The notes: generated by a model from the letters alone, not told the origin. Shown: positions 33,556-42,812, counted from the first letter of the stretch. The stretch: DNA of 64,000 nucleotides from an uncultured Collinsella sp. (GCA_900541065.1 UQIE01000005.1:70978-134977), one strand, 5' to 3'. A program made the numbers and translations.

Positions 33556-34277
33556 TGACGGTCTATGTGACGGGCGACGTGCACGGCAGGGCCGAGTACG
33601 GGTCCAGCAGGTTCGCCTTCAAGTCTTGGCCACTGGGCCGCACGCTGACGCGCGATGACGCGGTGATCGTGGCCGGCGACTTCGGCTTTGTCTGGGATGG
33701 ATCCAACGCCGAGAAATACTGGCTCGACTGGTTCGAGTCGAAGCCGTGGACCACGTGTTTCGTAGACGGCAACCATGAGAACCATCACGCCTTGGCTAAT
33801 CTGCCGGTACGGGAGTGGAACGGCGGGCTCGTCCATGAGGCGCGACCGCACGTGCTGCACCTGATGCGCGGAGAGGTGTTCGACATCGACGGGCTCACGG
33901 TCCTTGCCATGGGCGGTGCCGCGAGCAACGACAGACAGTATCGCAGGGAGGGGAGGAGCTGGTGGCCCGAGGAGATGCCGAGCGAGGAGGAGATGGAGCA
34001 CTGCCGCGCCTCGCTCGACCGCGTGAGCTGGAGAGTCGATTGCGTTGTGACTCACGAGGCTCCTGCTGCCCTGGCAGAGAAGCTGTGCCGCGAGCGTGGA
34101 CGCGAGTATCGAGGCGACCGGCTGCAACGATTCCTTGGCGAGCTCGACGGGCGGCTCGGCTATCGCGTCTGGCTCTTCGGGCATTACCACGGCGACAAAT
34201 GGTGCGACGCCAAGCATCGCCTCATCTACAAAGATATCGTTTCGATCGAAAGTACTGCGCCCGGTCTTCAGTTCTAG
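33555..34277 (+). CDS. Calcineurin-like metallophosphoesterase 3
   Basis: The protein is 240 residues. Motifs: MTVYVTGDVHGR, AGDFGFVWD, VDGNHENHH, THEAP and GHYHGD. It is a paralogue of gene 2 and its ATG overlaps the stop of gene 2 by one base. The stop codon lies inside a long hairpin. Three such enzymes in a row on a mobile element is unusual; a role in nucleotide signalling or defence/anti-defence is only a guess. Confidence 0.9.
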   Translation: MTVYVTGDVHGRAEYGSSRFAFKSWPLGRTLTRDDAVIVAGDFGFVWDGSNAEKYWLDWFESKPWTTCFVDGNHENHHALANLPVREWNGGLVHEARPHVLHLMRGEVFDIDGLTVLAMGGAASNDRQYRREGRSWWPEEMPSEEEMEHCRASLDRVSWRVDCVVTHEAPAALAEKLCRERGREYRGDRLQRFLGELDGRLGYRVWLFGHYHGDKWCDAKHRLIYKDIVSIESTAPGLQF

Positions 34278-34311
34278 AAACCCTCTAGAAATGCTCTAGA
34301 GGGTTTCTAGA
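34273..34311. terminator. 17-bp perfect hairpin at the operon end
   Basis: The arms 34273-34289 and 34295-34311 contain four TCTAGA hexamers and overlap the stop codon of metallophosphoesterase 3. It lies between convergent genes, so a two-way terminator is likely, though no T run follows. Confidence 0.65.
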
Positions 34312-34330
34312 AAATTAGATGCTCTGCGGC

Positions 34331-34897
34331 CTACTCGCCCCTCTGGGTCATGACCTCGACCTTGGCCTCGGCCACGGCCGCCCGCTGCTCGGAGGCGGCA
34401 AGTCGGTCCTTGAGGGCGGCGAGCTCGGCCATCAGGTCGCGCTGGGCCAGGAGCGCATCGCTCAGCTCGGCCTGGGCTTTCAGTGCGGCGTCACGCTCGC
34501 CGCGCAGCCGCTCGATCTCATCGACCATGGCCTCAGCCTCAGCGTGGAGCTGGACGACCTGCCTGTCGAGCTCCCTGGCATCGGTGAGATATCTGACGCT
34601 CGCGGCGTGGAGCTCGTTGTTCTCGAGCTCGAGGCTCGCGGTATCGAGCTCGAACTTCTCCTCGATGAAAGCGACCCTCTCATTGCAGTCGGCCTCAAGT
34701 CTTTCGTTCCGGTCTCTCGCCTCGCCGAGCTTGCGGTTGAATTCGTCGAGCTGGACCCTGAGCAGCGCGTTCTCGCTCCTGAGGTCGGCAGTCTCGCGCA
34801 GCAGCTTCTCCCGCCACGTCGCCTCGATCCGCTCGGCGGCCTCATCTAGGACGCTCTTCACGCCGTAGATCTCCCTGATTTTTCTCTCGTCTGCCAT
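34331..34897 (-). CDS. Coiled-coil protein of element 2
   Basis: The protein is 188 residues from ATG 34897 with GGAG upstream; a TTG further up is less likely. Nearly the whole chain after residue 20 is Glu/Leu/Ala/Arg heptads, a long coiled coil. There is no signal peptide or membrane helix. It is convergent with the metallophosphoesterase operon. Function unknown; a structural or DNA/partition-related role can be imagined but is not shown. Confidence 0.75.
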   Translation of the reverse strand: MADERKIREIYGVKSVLDEAAERIEATWREKLLRETADLRSENALLRVQLDEFNRKLGEARDRNERLEADCNERVAFIEEKFELDTASLELENNELHAASVRYLTDARELDRQVVQLHAEAEAMVDEIERLRGERDAALKAQAELSDALLAQRDLMAELAALKDRLAASEQRAAVAEAKVEVMTQRGE

Positions 34898-35348
34898 GGT
34901 GTGGCACTCCAATCAACAACGGCATGGCTCCGCCATGCCAAACGGCTGGGAACAATGCACGGCCGCTGTTGATTTGTGTTCGCCCTGCGATCGGTGAGTT
35001 CTAAAAGGCGTCTCAAGTTATACGTTCACGCAGGTTTTCGGTTGGAGAAATACCGCACGTTTTCATGGTAACACGTGCCTTAAAGAACGGGCGGCCATAT
35101 CGATTCGTTGTAAATAGCGTCTACGGCGTGTTGGTGGCAGGAGGTGAGGGCGTTAAAGATGTCGAGAATGATTGTGGGAGTATTTTAGATACAGGCATGA
35201 GAAAGGGTCGAATCGAAGTGTCTGGCCGGACGCCAATTGTCCGGGAACTGTTTCGGTTCGACCCTGCTTCATTTTACATCCGCGGCATGTTCTTGTGGGC
35301 ATCCTGACGGTGACCGACTCTCACGACCTCGATAGTCGGTTTGTGGGC
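34898..35348. other. Intergenic stretch with one long hairpin
   Basis: No convincing gene is seen. The clear feature is an imperfect stem at 35205-35264 (GGGTCGAA with TTCGACCC outside, CCGGAC with GTCCGG inside), followed by TGCTTCATTTTAC. An 80-codon open frame at 35065-35307 has no ribosome site and no recognisable sequence. Confidence 0.4.
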
Positions 35349-35735
35349 TTAAAGTTTCGGAGGCTCCCAAGCGTTTTCAATCGCGGCGCGGTAGATTGCG
35401 GCGTAATTAAGCATCCAGCTGCCATCACCAACTTTTTGAATATACCCCTTATCCTTCAGAGAGGTATAGGCCCGGGATATAGTGTTCTTACTCAGGCGGT
35501 AGTGATCCTCAATCCATTTGCTTTTAGCGCAGAAGCCCATGGGCCGTTTGTTTTTGGAAGGTTTTCCAAACTTCCATACAAGGCCGAGGATGAGACGCTC
35601 GGCGGCAACGGTGGTGACGCAGCACGCCCACTCGGGCACTGAAATAAAAATAGCCTTATCCATTTTTCCCGTAATCTCTCGTTGCTCAGTAGCATCATCG
35701 CTAAATATGTCGGAAATCGACGGAAGCTCGCTCAT
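35349..35735 (-). CDS. Winged-helix protein, possible element replication or regulation protein
   Basis: The protein is 128 residues from ATG 35735 (GGTGG just upstream). The central part reads as a winged helix: AKSKWIEDHYRLSKNTISRA, then SLKDKGYIQKVGDG. This resembles the DNA-binding domain of replication initiators and GntR-type regulators. It follows the excisionase-like gene with its start almost touching that gene's stop, so they form one transcript. Exact role unknown. Confidence 0.65.
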   Translation of the reverse strand: MSELPSISDIFSDDATEQREITGKMDKAIFISVPEWACCVTTVAAERLILGLVWKFGKPSKNKRPMGFCAKSKWIEDHYRLSKNTISRAYTSLKDKGYIQKVGDGSWMLNYAAIYRAAIENAWEPPKL

Positions 35736-35744
35736 GTTTACCAC

Positions 35745-35990
35745 CTAATCAAGGTGGGCGGTACGACCTTCAAGCTGCTTGAAAAGCTCGTAGAACGAGC
35801 TTTCAAACATGTAATTAGAGCGATGGATCTGGATGAGCTTGCCGGACTCTCGCATAAACTTGCGTGCGGTGTTTTCGCTCCAGCCAGTGAGTTCGCGGAT
35901 ATCGTTAACGCGGAGCAACCGATCGCACTGAGCGGCACCAGTGGGGAAAGTCGGTGTGGACGCCTGAGTGCTAATCTTTGGAGTAGCCAT
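35745..35990 (-). CDS. Small excisionase-like DNA-binding protein (element 2)
   Basis: The protein is 81 residues after AAAGGAT. The MerR/AlpA-type helix-turn-helix reads LLRVNDIRELTGWSENTARKF, followed by a wing and FYELFKQLEG. It parallels the 80-residue protein of element 1 in length and spacing of conserved residues. It is transcribed from a promoter inside a palindrome at 36157-36174. Confidence 0.7.
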   Translation of the reverse strand: MATPKISTQASTPTFPTGAAQCDRLLRVNDIRELTGWSENTARKFMRESGKLIQIHRSNYMFESSFYELFKQLEGRTAHLD

Positions 35991-36156
35991 GATGAGCTAT
36001 CCTTTCAATGAGGGCCCTCCCTGTGCTTGTAAGACGTACCAGGTTCATAAGCACTTGGGGGGCCGGTTTCTATGACTACATGCGTAGCCATCTGACAGCT
36101 TTAGCATGTATTAAAACTCATTAGATGTCAATCAAATAAAGCATCTACCTGCGGAA

Positions 36157-36174
36157 ACGGTATTATAGTACCGT
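36157..36174 (-). promoter_or_regulatory. Palindrome over the promoter of the excisionase-like gene
   Basis: ACGGTA-N6-TACCGT encloses TATAAT on the minus strand (36167-36162). A bound protein would block the -10 box. The -35 region is weak. Confidence 0.55.
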
Positions 36175-36208
36175 AATATTATGAAATAAACGATGAATGA
36201 AAAACATG

Positions 36209-37456
36209 CTATTTCTCGCTTCTCTGTATATAGGCGTTGATGAAGTCTTCGTAGCCTTTAACTGCTTTTATTTCTGATTGTTGAACGAGGCTTGTATACG
36301 TTTTGAGCGTGATATTGGGGTCCGCGTGGCCAAGAATACCTTGCACGCTTCTAACGTCCGATCCGTTCGCCAGCATAAAAGTGCTTACACAATGCCTGAG
36401 CTGATGCGGGCAGATGCCCTTATATAGTTTTCCGCCAGTCGAATTGTTCGGCTCATAGATTCCAAGATTGCAGCTAACTGCGAAATCGCGAAACCAATGG
36501 TTGAAGATGTAGTTTTTCATGTGACAGACAGTAGGGATCCCTTGCTCGACAGCAATATCGCTAATGATGGGAGTGCTGCCAGTCTGGGACAGCCCCAGAG
36601 AGGCCAGGAGCTCTTTTTGTATGGCTGACCATGATTGAAGACGTTCGGCCAAGGTTTCTCCAACGGGGATTTTGCGTTGGCTTTCTTGTGACTTGGGTGC
36701 CCTCAGTTCATGGTCGTTGGTGTACTGCCTGTCAATTTTCAAGGTTTTATTGGCAGGGTCCCAATCGCGCCATTCGAGGCCCAGCATCTCGCCTTTCCGC
36801 ATACCCGTATACACTAGTACTAGTGTACCAACAGCTTCGGCGGTGAGCTCAATGTGTTGAAGACGTGTGCATAGGGTAGCTACTTGGTCGATTGTCAGTG
36901 ATTCTCTTTTGTTGCGTGGTCTGCGAACATGAACGGTAGTGCAGGGGTTTCGGTCAATTATTCTCTTTGCGACCGCATTCGACAAAATCTGACGCAGTTT
37001 CGCATTGATTCGTACAAGCTCTGATGGTTTGTATTTTCCCGTACGACGAGCTTCGGCATATGTTTCTTCGATTAGATCGGGAGTTAGTCCCTCAATTGTC
37101 TGAAACGCACCGAATAGGTCTTCGATATGCCTGCAATCGTACGCTTCTCTTTCATAGCTCGTTGGCGCAAGCTCGGTGTCCCTATTTTCATGAAAGGCCC
37201 AGCAGTAGGACGCAAGCAAAGTGGGCTTTTTAGTTTTAGTGATCGTGCCAGAGGAGTTGATTTCAGCCAGCTTGGCCTGCATTGCAGCCTTAGCTTCTGT
37301 TTTAGTCTTGCAACGAACTGTATAAGTTGGGGATCGTTTGTAGCGCCCCGTCTTAGGGTCCTTGACTCCAAGGGAAAAATAATAGCGATAGGTGTTAGGT
37401 GATCTCTTGTCTTTCCAACACGTGCCTCTTCCGCTAATTAGTGGCTGTTCTGACAT
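36209..37456 (-). CDS. int: Tyrosine integrase of element 2
   Basis: The protein is 415 residues from ATG 37456 (GGAG upstream). An N-terminal arm-binding-type domain (RYYFSLGVKDPKTGRYKR) and core-binding domain precede the catalytic domain with R in TGMRKGEMLGL, HQLRH, GHADPN and the nucleophile Y in LKTYTSL. It is clearly related to integrase 1 and uses the same tRNA-Arg site. Confidence 0.93.
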   Translation of the reverse strand: MSEQPLISGRGTCWKDKRSPNTYRYYFSLGVKDPKTGRYKRSPTYTVRCKTKTEAKAAMQAKLAEINSSGTITKTKKPTLLASYCWAFHENRDTELAPTSYEREAYDCRHIEDLFGAFQTIEGLTPDLIEETYAEARRTGKYKPSELVRINAKLRQILSNAVAKRIIDRNPCTTVHVRRPRNKRESLTIDQVATLCTRLQHIELTAEAVGTLVLVYTGMRKGEMLGLEWRDWDPANKTLKIDRQYTNDHELRAPKSQESQRKIPVGETLAERLQSWSAIQKELLASLGLSQTGSTPIISDIAVEQGIPTVCHMKNYIFNHWFRDFAVSCNLGIYEPNNSTGGKLYKGICPHQLRHCVSTFMLANGSDVRSVQGILGHADPNITLKTYTSLVQQSEIKAVKGYEDFINAYIQRSEK

Positions 37457-37648
37457 CTTTGCGCTCCGTTTCTTTGAATAGTTTTCAACAATTCATTGAG
37501 TGCAGTTTAGCTAAAGCTGTTAGTAATATGTTTGTAAAAGCGTAGGCGCAGCTACCGGAGGCAAAAGACACAAACTGCTATGTTTATCTGCGGTTATATG
37601 ATGTTCAATGATGCTTGATGAATGGTAGGGGGTAGCATTAAATCATAT

Positions 37649-37693
37649 CTCCTAAAGCGGGTGTCGACGGTTCGAATCCGCCCGGGGGCACCA
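37649..37693 (+). repeat. att copy 3, displaced chromosomal end of the tRNA
   Basis: It is identical over 45 bp to att copy 2 and followed by a standard terminator hairpin, so this is probably the original 3' end of the chromosomal tRNA gene pushed aside by integration. The stretch 37457-37648 between integrase and att has no gene; it contains TTTTCAACAATTC, a word also seen near other element ends. Confidence 0.92.
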
Positions 37694-37703
37694 GAGATTT
37701 ATT

Positions 37704-37732
37704 GAGCCCGGTACCGCCATGGTGCCGGGCTC
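37704..37732 (+). terminator. Original tRNA-Arg terminator
   Basis: GAGCCCGGTACC (37704-37715) pairs with GGTGCCGGGCTC (37721-37732) with one G-T pair, followed by TTCTGGTTT. Confidence 0.8.
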
Positions 37733-37775
37733 TTCTGGTTTAAAGCCGCGTTCATCCATGGGCGGCAATCCCACA

Positions 37776-37819
37776 TCAAAAGAAAAGCGCCCGCTTGCTG
37801 GGGGAGCAAGCGGGCGCTT
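37776..37819 (-). terminator. Terminator of the pknB operon
   Basis: A perfect 15-bp stem (37785-37799 with 37805-37819, AAGCGCCCGCTTGCT) is followed on the minus strand by TTCTTTTGATG. It lies 52 bases past the pknB stop. Confidence 0.92.
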
Positions 37820-37871
37820 CTGAGCGAATGTGTTTGCGGTCTAAGCCGCTCGGAGCAACAAGCGATCGACG

Positions 37872-39809
37872 TTAGTTGCTAGACTCGGAGTCGTCGCCGG
37901 AACCGGAGATGGAAACCGTCAGCGTGATCGTGCTATCGGTGGACTGTTTGCCGGTGGGGGAGACACCCGTAACGGTGGCGTTTTCGTTGCCGCTCACGGG
38001 GTTGCCGTTCTGATCGCAGAATGCGATGTTGTAGAAACCGGCGTTGTTGAGCGCGGTGACGGCGGCGGAGATGCTCTTGCCGTACAGGTTGCCCGGGACG
38101 CTGGCCTTGCCGGACTTCTTGGCGATGACGACGGTGATCGTGGCACCGGGCTTCTGCTTGCCGCTGGGGTTCCAGCTAATTACGGTGCCCTCGGTAACCG
38201 AGTCGTTTTCCTGGTAGCTCACGTCGACGCCAAAGCCAGCCATGTCGAGAGCGTTGCGCGCCTGGGCCTCGGTCATGTCGGTCAGGTCGGGGGCGGACGT
38301 GGTATCCGGGCCGCTCGAGACCTTGTACGAGATAGTCGTGCCCTTCTCGACCTCCTTGCCGGCAGCAGTGCTCTGCTCAAAGACCTGGCCCTCTTCGGCC
38401 TCATTGGCTTCCTCCGAAGCGCTGCCCTTCAGGCCCACGCTTGCCAGTGCGGCCTCGGCCTGGTCCTTGGTCAGGCCGAGGAGCTGCGGAACCTCAACCT
38501 TCTCGGAGGGCTTAGGACCCTTGGAGATTACCAGGTTCACCCTCGAGCCCTTGGCCTTCTTGGTGTTGCCGTTGGGGGTCTGCTCGGCGACCTTTCCCTC
38601 GTCGACATCGTCGTTGTAGCTCTGGTCGACGGTGCCAACCTCAAGGCCGGCTTCCTTGATCAGCTCAATAGCGGTTTCCTGGTCCTTGCCCAGCACGTCG
38701 GGCACCGTGACCTGTTCGCCACTGAACATGCCCGTGGCAAAGGCCACCACCACGCCAATCACGGCGACGGCTGCAATCACGGCGGCGATGATCTTGTTCT
38801 TGTTGGACTTAGGCTTCTCGACCTCGTAGGAGCCCGTGGAGCCCGAGACAGCGCTACGGGCGGTATTCTGACCGCTCACGCCCGAGACGGGACGAACCAT
38901 AGCGCGCGTTGAGTCGGAAAGCTCGCGGGTCTTGGTGGCACCCAGGTCGCCGGCGGCACCGATGATGCGCGTGGGCTCCGAGACGTTGACGGCACGGCCG
39001 GACAGGTAGCTGTTGAGCACCTGGCGCAGCTCGTCGGCCGTCTGGAAGCGGTTTGCCGGGTCCTTCTCCATGCACTTGAGGATGATGCGCTCCAGGTCGG
39101 CATCGACGCCGGAGTTGATCTGGCTCGGCGGGATGGGGAGCTCGTTGACCTGCTTGAGCGCGACCGAGATGGCGTCGTCGCCGTCAAAGGGTACGCGGCC
39201 GGTGGCGCACTCGTACATGACGACACCCAGCGAGTAGATATCCGAGGTGGGGCCGAGGTCCTGGCCGCGAGTCTGCTCGGGGCTTACATAGTGGGCGGTG
39301 CCCAGAACGTTGTTGTCCTGCGTGAGATGACTGTTCTTGGCGCGTGCGATGCCAAAATCCATTACCTTGATGTTGCCGTCGGGCAGCACCATGATGTTTT
39401 GCGGCTTAATGTCGCGGTGGATGATCTCGTGCTTGTGTGCGACCGAGAGCGCGGAGCTAATCTGCGAGCCAATCTGTGCGACCTTCTTGGGATCGAGTGC
39501 ACCGTGGCTCTTGATGCCGCTTTTAAGGTCGGTGCCGCGCAGGTACTCCATGACGATGTAATAGGTGTCGCCGTCCTTGCCCCAATCGTAGACGCCCACG
39601 ATATAGGGGGAGGACAGGCCGGCAGCTGCCTGGGCCTCCTGCTTAAAGCGGGCGGCGAAGGTGGCGTCGCCGGCATACTGCGGCAGCATGATCTTGACGG
39701 CAACCGTGCGGTCGAGGACCTGATCCTGTGCACGGAAGACGGTCGCCATGCCGCCTGTTCCCACCTTATCCTTGAGGAGGTATCTTCCCCCGAGGACCCT
39801 CTGTTCCAT
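37872..39809 (-). CDS. pknB: PASTA-domain Ser/Thr protein kinase (PknB/StkP type)
   Basis: The protein is 645 residues from ATG 39809 (AGGAG upstream). The kinase domain (1-270) has VGTGGMATVF, VAVKIML, HRDIKPQN and DFGIAR. A single membrane helix (about 345-365) is followed by four PASTA repeats that would bind muropeptides or lipid II outside. The kinase senses cell-wall state and phosphorylates division and envelope proteins. It is the last gene of the six-gene operon, 132 bases after the SEDS-PBP gene, with the PP2C phosphatase that would reverse it. Confidence 0.95.
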   Translation of the reverse strand: MEQRVLGGRYLLKDKVGTGGMATVFRAQDQVLDRTVAVKIMLPQYAGDATFAARFKQEAQAAAGLSSPYIVGVYDWGKDGDTYYIVMEYLRGTDLKSGIKSHGALDPKKVAQIGSQISSALSVAHKHEIIHRDIKPQNIMVLPDGNIKVMDFGIARAKNSHLTQDNNVLGTAHYVSPEQTRGQDLGPTSDIYSLGVVMYECATGRVPFDGDDAISVALKQVNELPIPPSQINSGVDADLERIILKCMEKDPANRFQTADELRQVLNSYLSGRAVNVSEPTRIIGAAGDLGATKTRELSDSTRAMVRPVSGVSGQNTARSAVSGSTGSYEVEKPKSNKNKIIAAVIAAVAVIGVVVAFATGMFSGEQVTVPDVLGKDQETAIELIKEAGLEVGTVDQSYNDDVDEGKVAEQTPNGNTKKAKGSRVNLVISKGPKPSEKVEVPQLLGLTKDQAEAALASVGLKGSASEEANEAEEGQVFEQSTAAGKEVEKGTTISYKVSSGPDTTSAPDLTDMTEAQARNALDMAGFGVDVSYQENDSVTEGTVISWNPSGKQKPGATITVVIAKKSGKASVPGNLYGKSISAAVTALNNAGFYNIAFCDQNGNPVSGNENATVTGVSPTGKQSTDSTITLTVSISGSGDDSESSN

Positions 39810-39941
39810 TCCTGCTCCTAACATAACTATTCGCTCAACGATGTGTGTAGTACCAAATGTGTGGCCGCTGGGGCCGTGTGGCGCGTTGCCGCTAGCTCAT
39901 CGGCCGCGGCGTGCCCCAAGTATCCGCTTTGATCACGGGCA

Positions 39942-42812
39942 TCACGCTCCCTGTGCGGCGAGCGCCGCGGTCAGGACGATGCCGGCAATCTTGGCCGCCT
40001 TGACGTCATGCTTGTCGTAATCCTCTAAGGCCACCGAGATGGCGACCGTGGGTGAATCGTAAGGTGCAAAGCCAACAAACATAGAGTTGACGTTGGTGCC
40101 GCCGATCTCGGCCGAACCGGTCTTGCCGGCAACCTTGACGCCCGGAATCTGGGCATCGGTGCCGGTACCGGACTGGACGACGGCGAGCATGGCCTGCTTG
40201 ACCTGATCGGCGGTGGTAGAGCTGACAGCCTGGCCCAGCGAGCGGGACTGCGTGGTCTTAACCACGGTCCCGTCCGGGGCGAGTATCTGTGACACAAAGA
40301 ACGGGTCCATGACCACGCCGCTGTTGGCGATAGCGGCAGCGATCACGCAATTCTGCATGACGGTGGTCTGCGGGCCAGGCGTGTGGTCCATGCCGACGGG
40401 CTGGCCGGCGCCTGCCCAAGCGGTCTCCCACTCGGTCATAAGCGACGGGTCGGCCATGATGGAGGCCGCGGCGGTAAGGTCCTGACCCAGCTTTTGTCCA
40501 TAGCCAAAGGCGTTGGCAAACTGTACCAGCGAGTTGGCGCCGACCTCGTTTGCCACCTGGCCAAAGACGACGTTGGACGACACGGCGAAGGCCTGCTGCA
40601 GGCTGATGGTGCCGTAGCTCTCGTTGGCATAGTTGGTGACCGGCGCGTTGCCGATGTCCATGGAGCCGGGCGCCTGGTACGTGCTGGTAAGGCTGGCGGT
40701 GCCGGTTTCGAGCGCCGCGGAGAGTGTGACGACCTTAAAGGTCGAGCCCGGGGTGTACAGCGCGTCCATGGCACGGTCGTACATGGAGCCGTCCTCGCCG
40801 CCGCCCGACTGGAGCAGCGCATCGATGTTGGTGTTGTCGTAGGTGGGCGAGCTCGCACACGCAAGGACCGCACCGGTGCGCGGATCCATGACCACCACAG
40901 CGCCCTTAAAGCCCTTGAGCGCCTGCTCGGCAGCCGTCTGGATGCGCGAGTCGATGGTGAGCTTGGCGGTATTGCCCGGCTGGGTCTGTCCCGCGAGCGA
41001 CGCGATGGCGTTGTTCCAGCTGGAGTAATCCTTGGAGCCGGTGAGCGTATCGTTCATGACGCTCTCGATGCCGTCGGTGCCGTATTGCTGGCTCACGTAG
41101 CCCACTACGTGCGCGGCCATGTTGCCGTTGGGGTAGGAACGGGCGTAGGTGCCGTCCTCCTGCTGCAGCGACTCGGCTAGTGTCACGCCGTCGGACGTGA
41201 TGATAGAGCCACGCTGGATGTACTTGGAGCGGGCGATGGTGTGGTTGTTGGTCGGCATGTCCTGGTAATCCTTCGCCTTGATGACCTGGACATAGGTGAG
41301 GTTGCCGATAAGGATGGCGAACAGCGCCGTAAAGGCAAACACGGCACGAGTCAGACGGTTGGCAAGTGCAACGCGGCCGAGCACGCCGGACTCTGGCGTG
41401 TCGAGCAGGCGACGTCGCATGCGAGAACCCGCGGAGTGGTTGCCGTGGCTGTAGGAAGGTGCGCTGGCAAAACGTGTACCGGTCGGGGCAGCGGCGGATG
41501 CGACCTGGTCATCGGTGATGGCGGCCATGGTGCCGGTGCCGGTGAGCTCGGCTTCGCGTCCGGTTGCCTCGTCGCCGGCGCGCAGCAGCAGCGCGACGAT
41601 GATAAAGCTCGCCAGCAGCGAGGAGCCGCCCTGGCTCATAAAGGGCAGGGTGACGCCGGTCAGCGGAATCAGGCGGGTTACGCCGCCAACGATTAAGAAT
41701 GCCTGGAAGCTGATGGCCGCCGTAAGGCCGGTCGCGCTAAAGGCGGCAAGGTCGGACTTGGCGCGGGCGGCCGTGGTGAGGCCACGCACGGCAAAAAGCA
41801 TAAACAGGATGAGCACGGCGCCGCCGCCCAAAAGGCCCATTTCCTCGCCGATGGCCGAGAAGATAAAGTCGGACTCGACGACGGGGATGTTGTTTGCCAT
41901 GCCGTTGCCAATGCCGACGCCAACCAGGCCGCCGTCAGCCAGCGAGTAAAGTGACTGTACGATCTGGTAGCCCTGGCCCTGGGCGTCCTTAAACGGATCG
42001 ACCCAGACCTGAAAGCGCACCTGCACGTGCGACAGGAACTTGTAGGCGCCCACGGCTCCAACGGCCAGCAGCGCAAGGCCGATGATGACGTACGAAAAGC
42101 GTCCCGTGGCAACATAGAGCATCAGCAAAAAGATGGTGTAGAACAGGACGGCCGAGCCCAGGTCGCGTTCGAAGACGACGATGAGCAGGCACACGCCCCA
42201 CACGGCAAACAGTGGCAGCAGCAGGCGGAAGCGCGGAATCTTGAGACCCAGGATCTTGCGGTTGGAGATGGAGAGCAGCTCGCGGTTCTCGGCTAGATAG
42301 CCTGCCAGGAACAGGACGATGAAGACCTTGGCGAACTCGCCGGGCTGGATGGTGAAGCCCGCGATGCGAATCCACAGCTTGGAGCCCGAGATCGTGGTGC
42401 CGATAAAGATCGGCAGCATCAGCAGGATGATGCCGATAATGCCAAAGGTGTACTTGTAGCGCATGACCACGTCGAGGTTCTTGACCAGCGCGAGCGTTCC
42501 CACCATGAGCGCCACCGAGACAAACAAGATGATGAGCTGCGAGATGGCGAGGTCGGGAGCCAGGCGCGTCACGAATGTGATGCCGATGCCCGAGAGCACA
42601 AAGACGATGGGCAGGATGGCGGGGTCGGCGCCGGGCGCCAGGATGCGCACGGCGATATGCGCCGCGGCGAAGGCGGCGAACAGGCCGATCGGCACGGCGA
42701 GCGTCTCAAAGGAAATCGTGGCACCCGCGGTGAGCACGTACATCGCATAGAGCAGGATGACGGGGAACGCCGAGGCGATGAGCAAGAGCAGTTCGGTGTT
42801 GCGGCGACTCAT
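39942..42812 (-). CDS. SEDS glycosyltransferase fused to class B penicillin-binding protein
   Basis: A single 956-residue chain from ATG 42812 (GGGAG upstream). Residues 1-430 are a SEDS (FtsW/RodA) membrane glycosyltransferase with about ten helices, including SGSKLWIRI, QPGEFAKV and FVVESD-like loops. A linker (about 430-500) leads to the helix AVFAFTALFAILIGNLTYV and a PBP transpeptidase with S690 in TPGSTFK, SSN, and KTGSAE. In most bacteria these are two interacting proteins from adjacent genes; here no stop separates them. The product should polymerise and cross-link peptidoglycan during growth or division. It is in the kinase/phosphatase operon typical of Actinobacteria, where rodA and pbpA are separate genes. 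Confidence 0.93.
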   Translation of the reverse strand: MSRRNTELLLLIASAFPVILLYAMYVLTAGATISFETLAVPIGLFAAFAAAHIAVRILAPGADPAILPIVFVLSGIGITFVTRLAPDLAISQLIILFVSVALMVGTLALVKNLDVVMRYKYTFGIIGIILLMLPIFIGTTISGSKLWIRIAGFTIQPGEFAKVFIVLFLAGYLAENRELLSISNRKILGLKIPRFRLLLPLFAVWGVCLLIVVFERDLGSAVLFYTIFLLMLYVATGRFSYVIIGLALLAVGAVGAYKFLSHVQVRFQVWVDPFKDAQGQGYQIVQSLYSLADGGLVGVGIGNGMANNIPVVESDFIFSAIGEEMGLLGGGAVLILFMLFAVRGLTTAARAKSDLAAFSATGLTAAISFQAFLIVGGVTRLIPLTGVTLPFMSQGGSSLLASFIIVALLLRAGDEATGREAELTGTGTMAAITDDQVASAAAPTGTRFASAPSYSHGNHSAGSRMRRRLLDTPESGVLGRVALANRLTRAVFAFTALFAILIGNLTYVQVIKAKDYQDMPTNNHTIARSKYIQRGSIITSDGVTLAESLQQEDGTYARSYPNGNMAAHVVGYVSQQYGTDGIESVMNDTLTGSKDYSSWNNAIASLAGQTQPGNTAKLTIDSRIQTAAEQALKGFKGAVVVMDPRTGAVLACASSPTYDNTNIDALLQSGGGEDGSMYDRAMDALYTPGSTFKVVTLSAALETGTASLTSTYQAPGSMDIGNAPVTNYANESYGTISLQQAFAVSSNVVFGQVANEVGANSLVQFANAFGYGQKLGQDLTAAASIMADPSLMTEWETAWAGAGQPVGMDHTPGPQTTVMQNCVIAAAIANSGVVMDPFFVSQILAPDGTVVKTTQSRSLGQAVSSTTADQVKQAMLAVVQSGTGTDAQIPGVKVAGKTGSAEIGGTNVNSMFVGFAPYDSPTVAISVALEDYDKHDVKAAKIAGIVLTAALAAQGA

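Larger units (their letters stand above)
24264..37648. mobile_element. Element 2: integrative mobilizable element with surface protein and metallophosphoesterases
   Basis: It is bounded by identical 45-bp att copies (24264 and 37649). Its integrase is at the right end, reading leftward. Gene content: XRE regulator, sortase-anchored CAP protein, exported protein, hairpin block, MobC and relaxase, small membrane peptide, three metallophosphoesterases, coiled-coil protein, two small DNA-binding proteins. It has no coupling protein and no channel genes. Confidence 0.85.

Noticed and set aside
35065..35307. 80-codon open frame on the plus strand
   Set aside because: No ribosome site, no recognisable motif and it overlaps a long hairpin; kept as intergenic.
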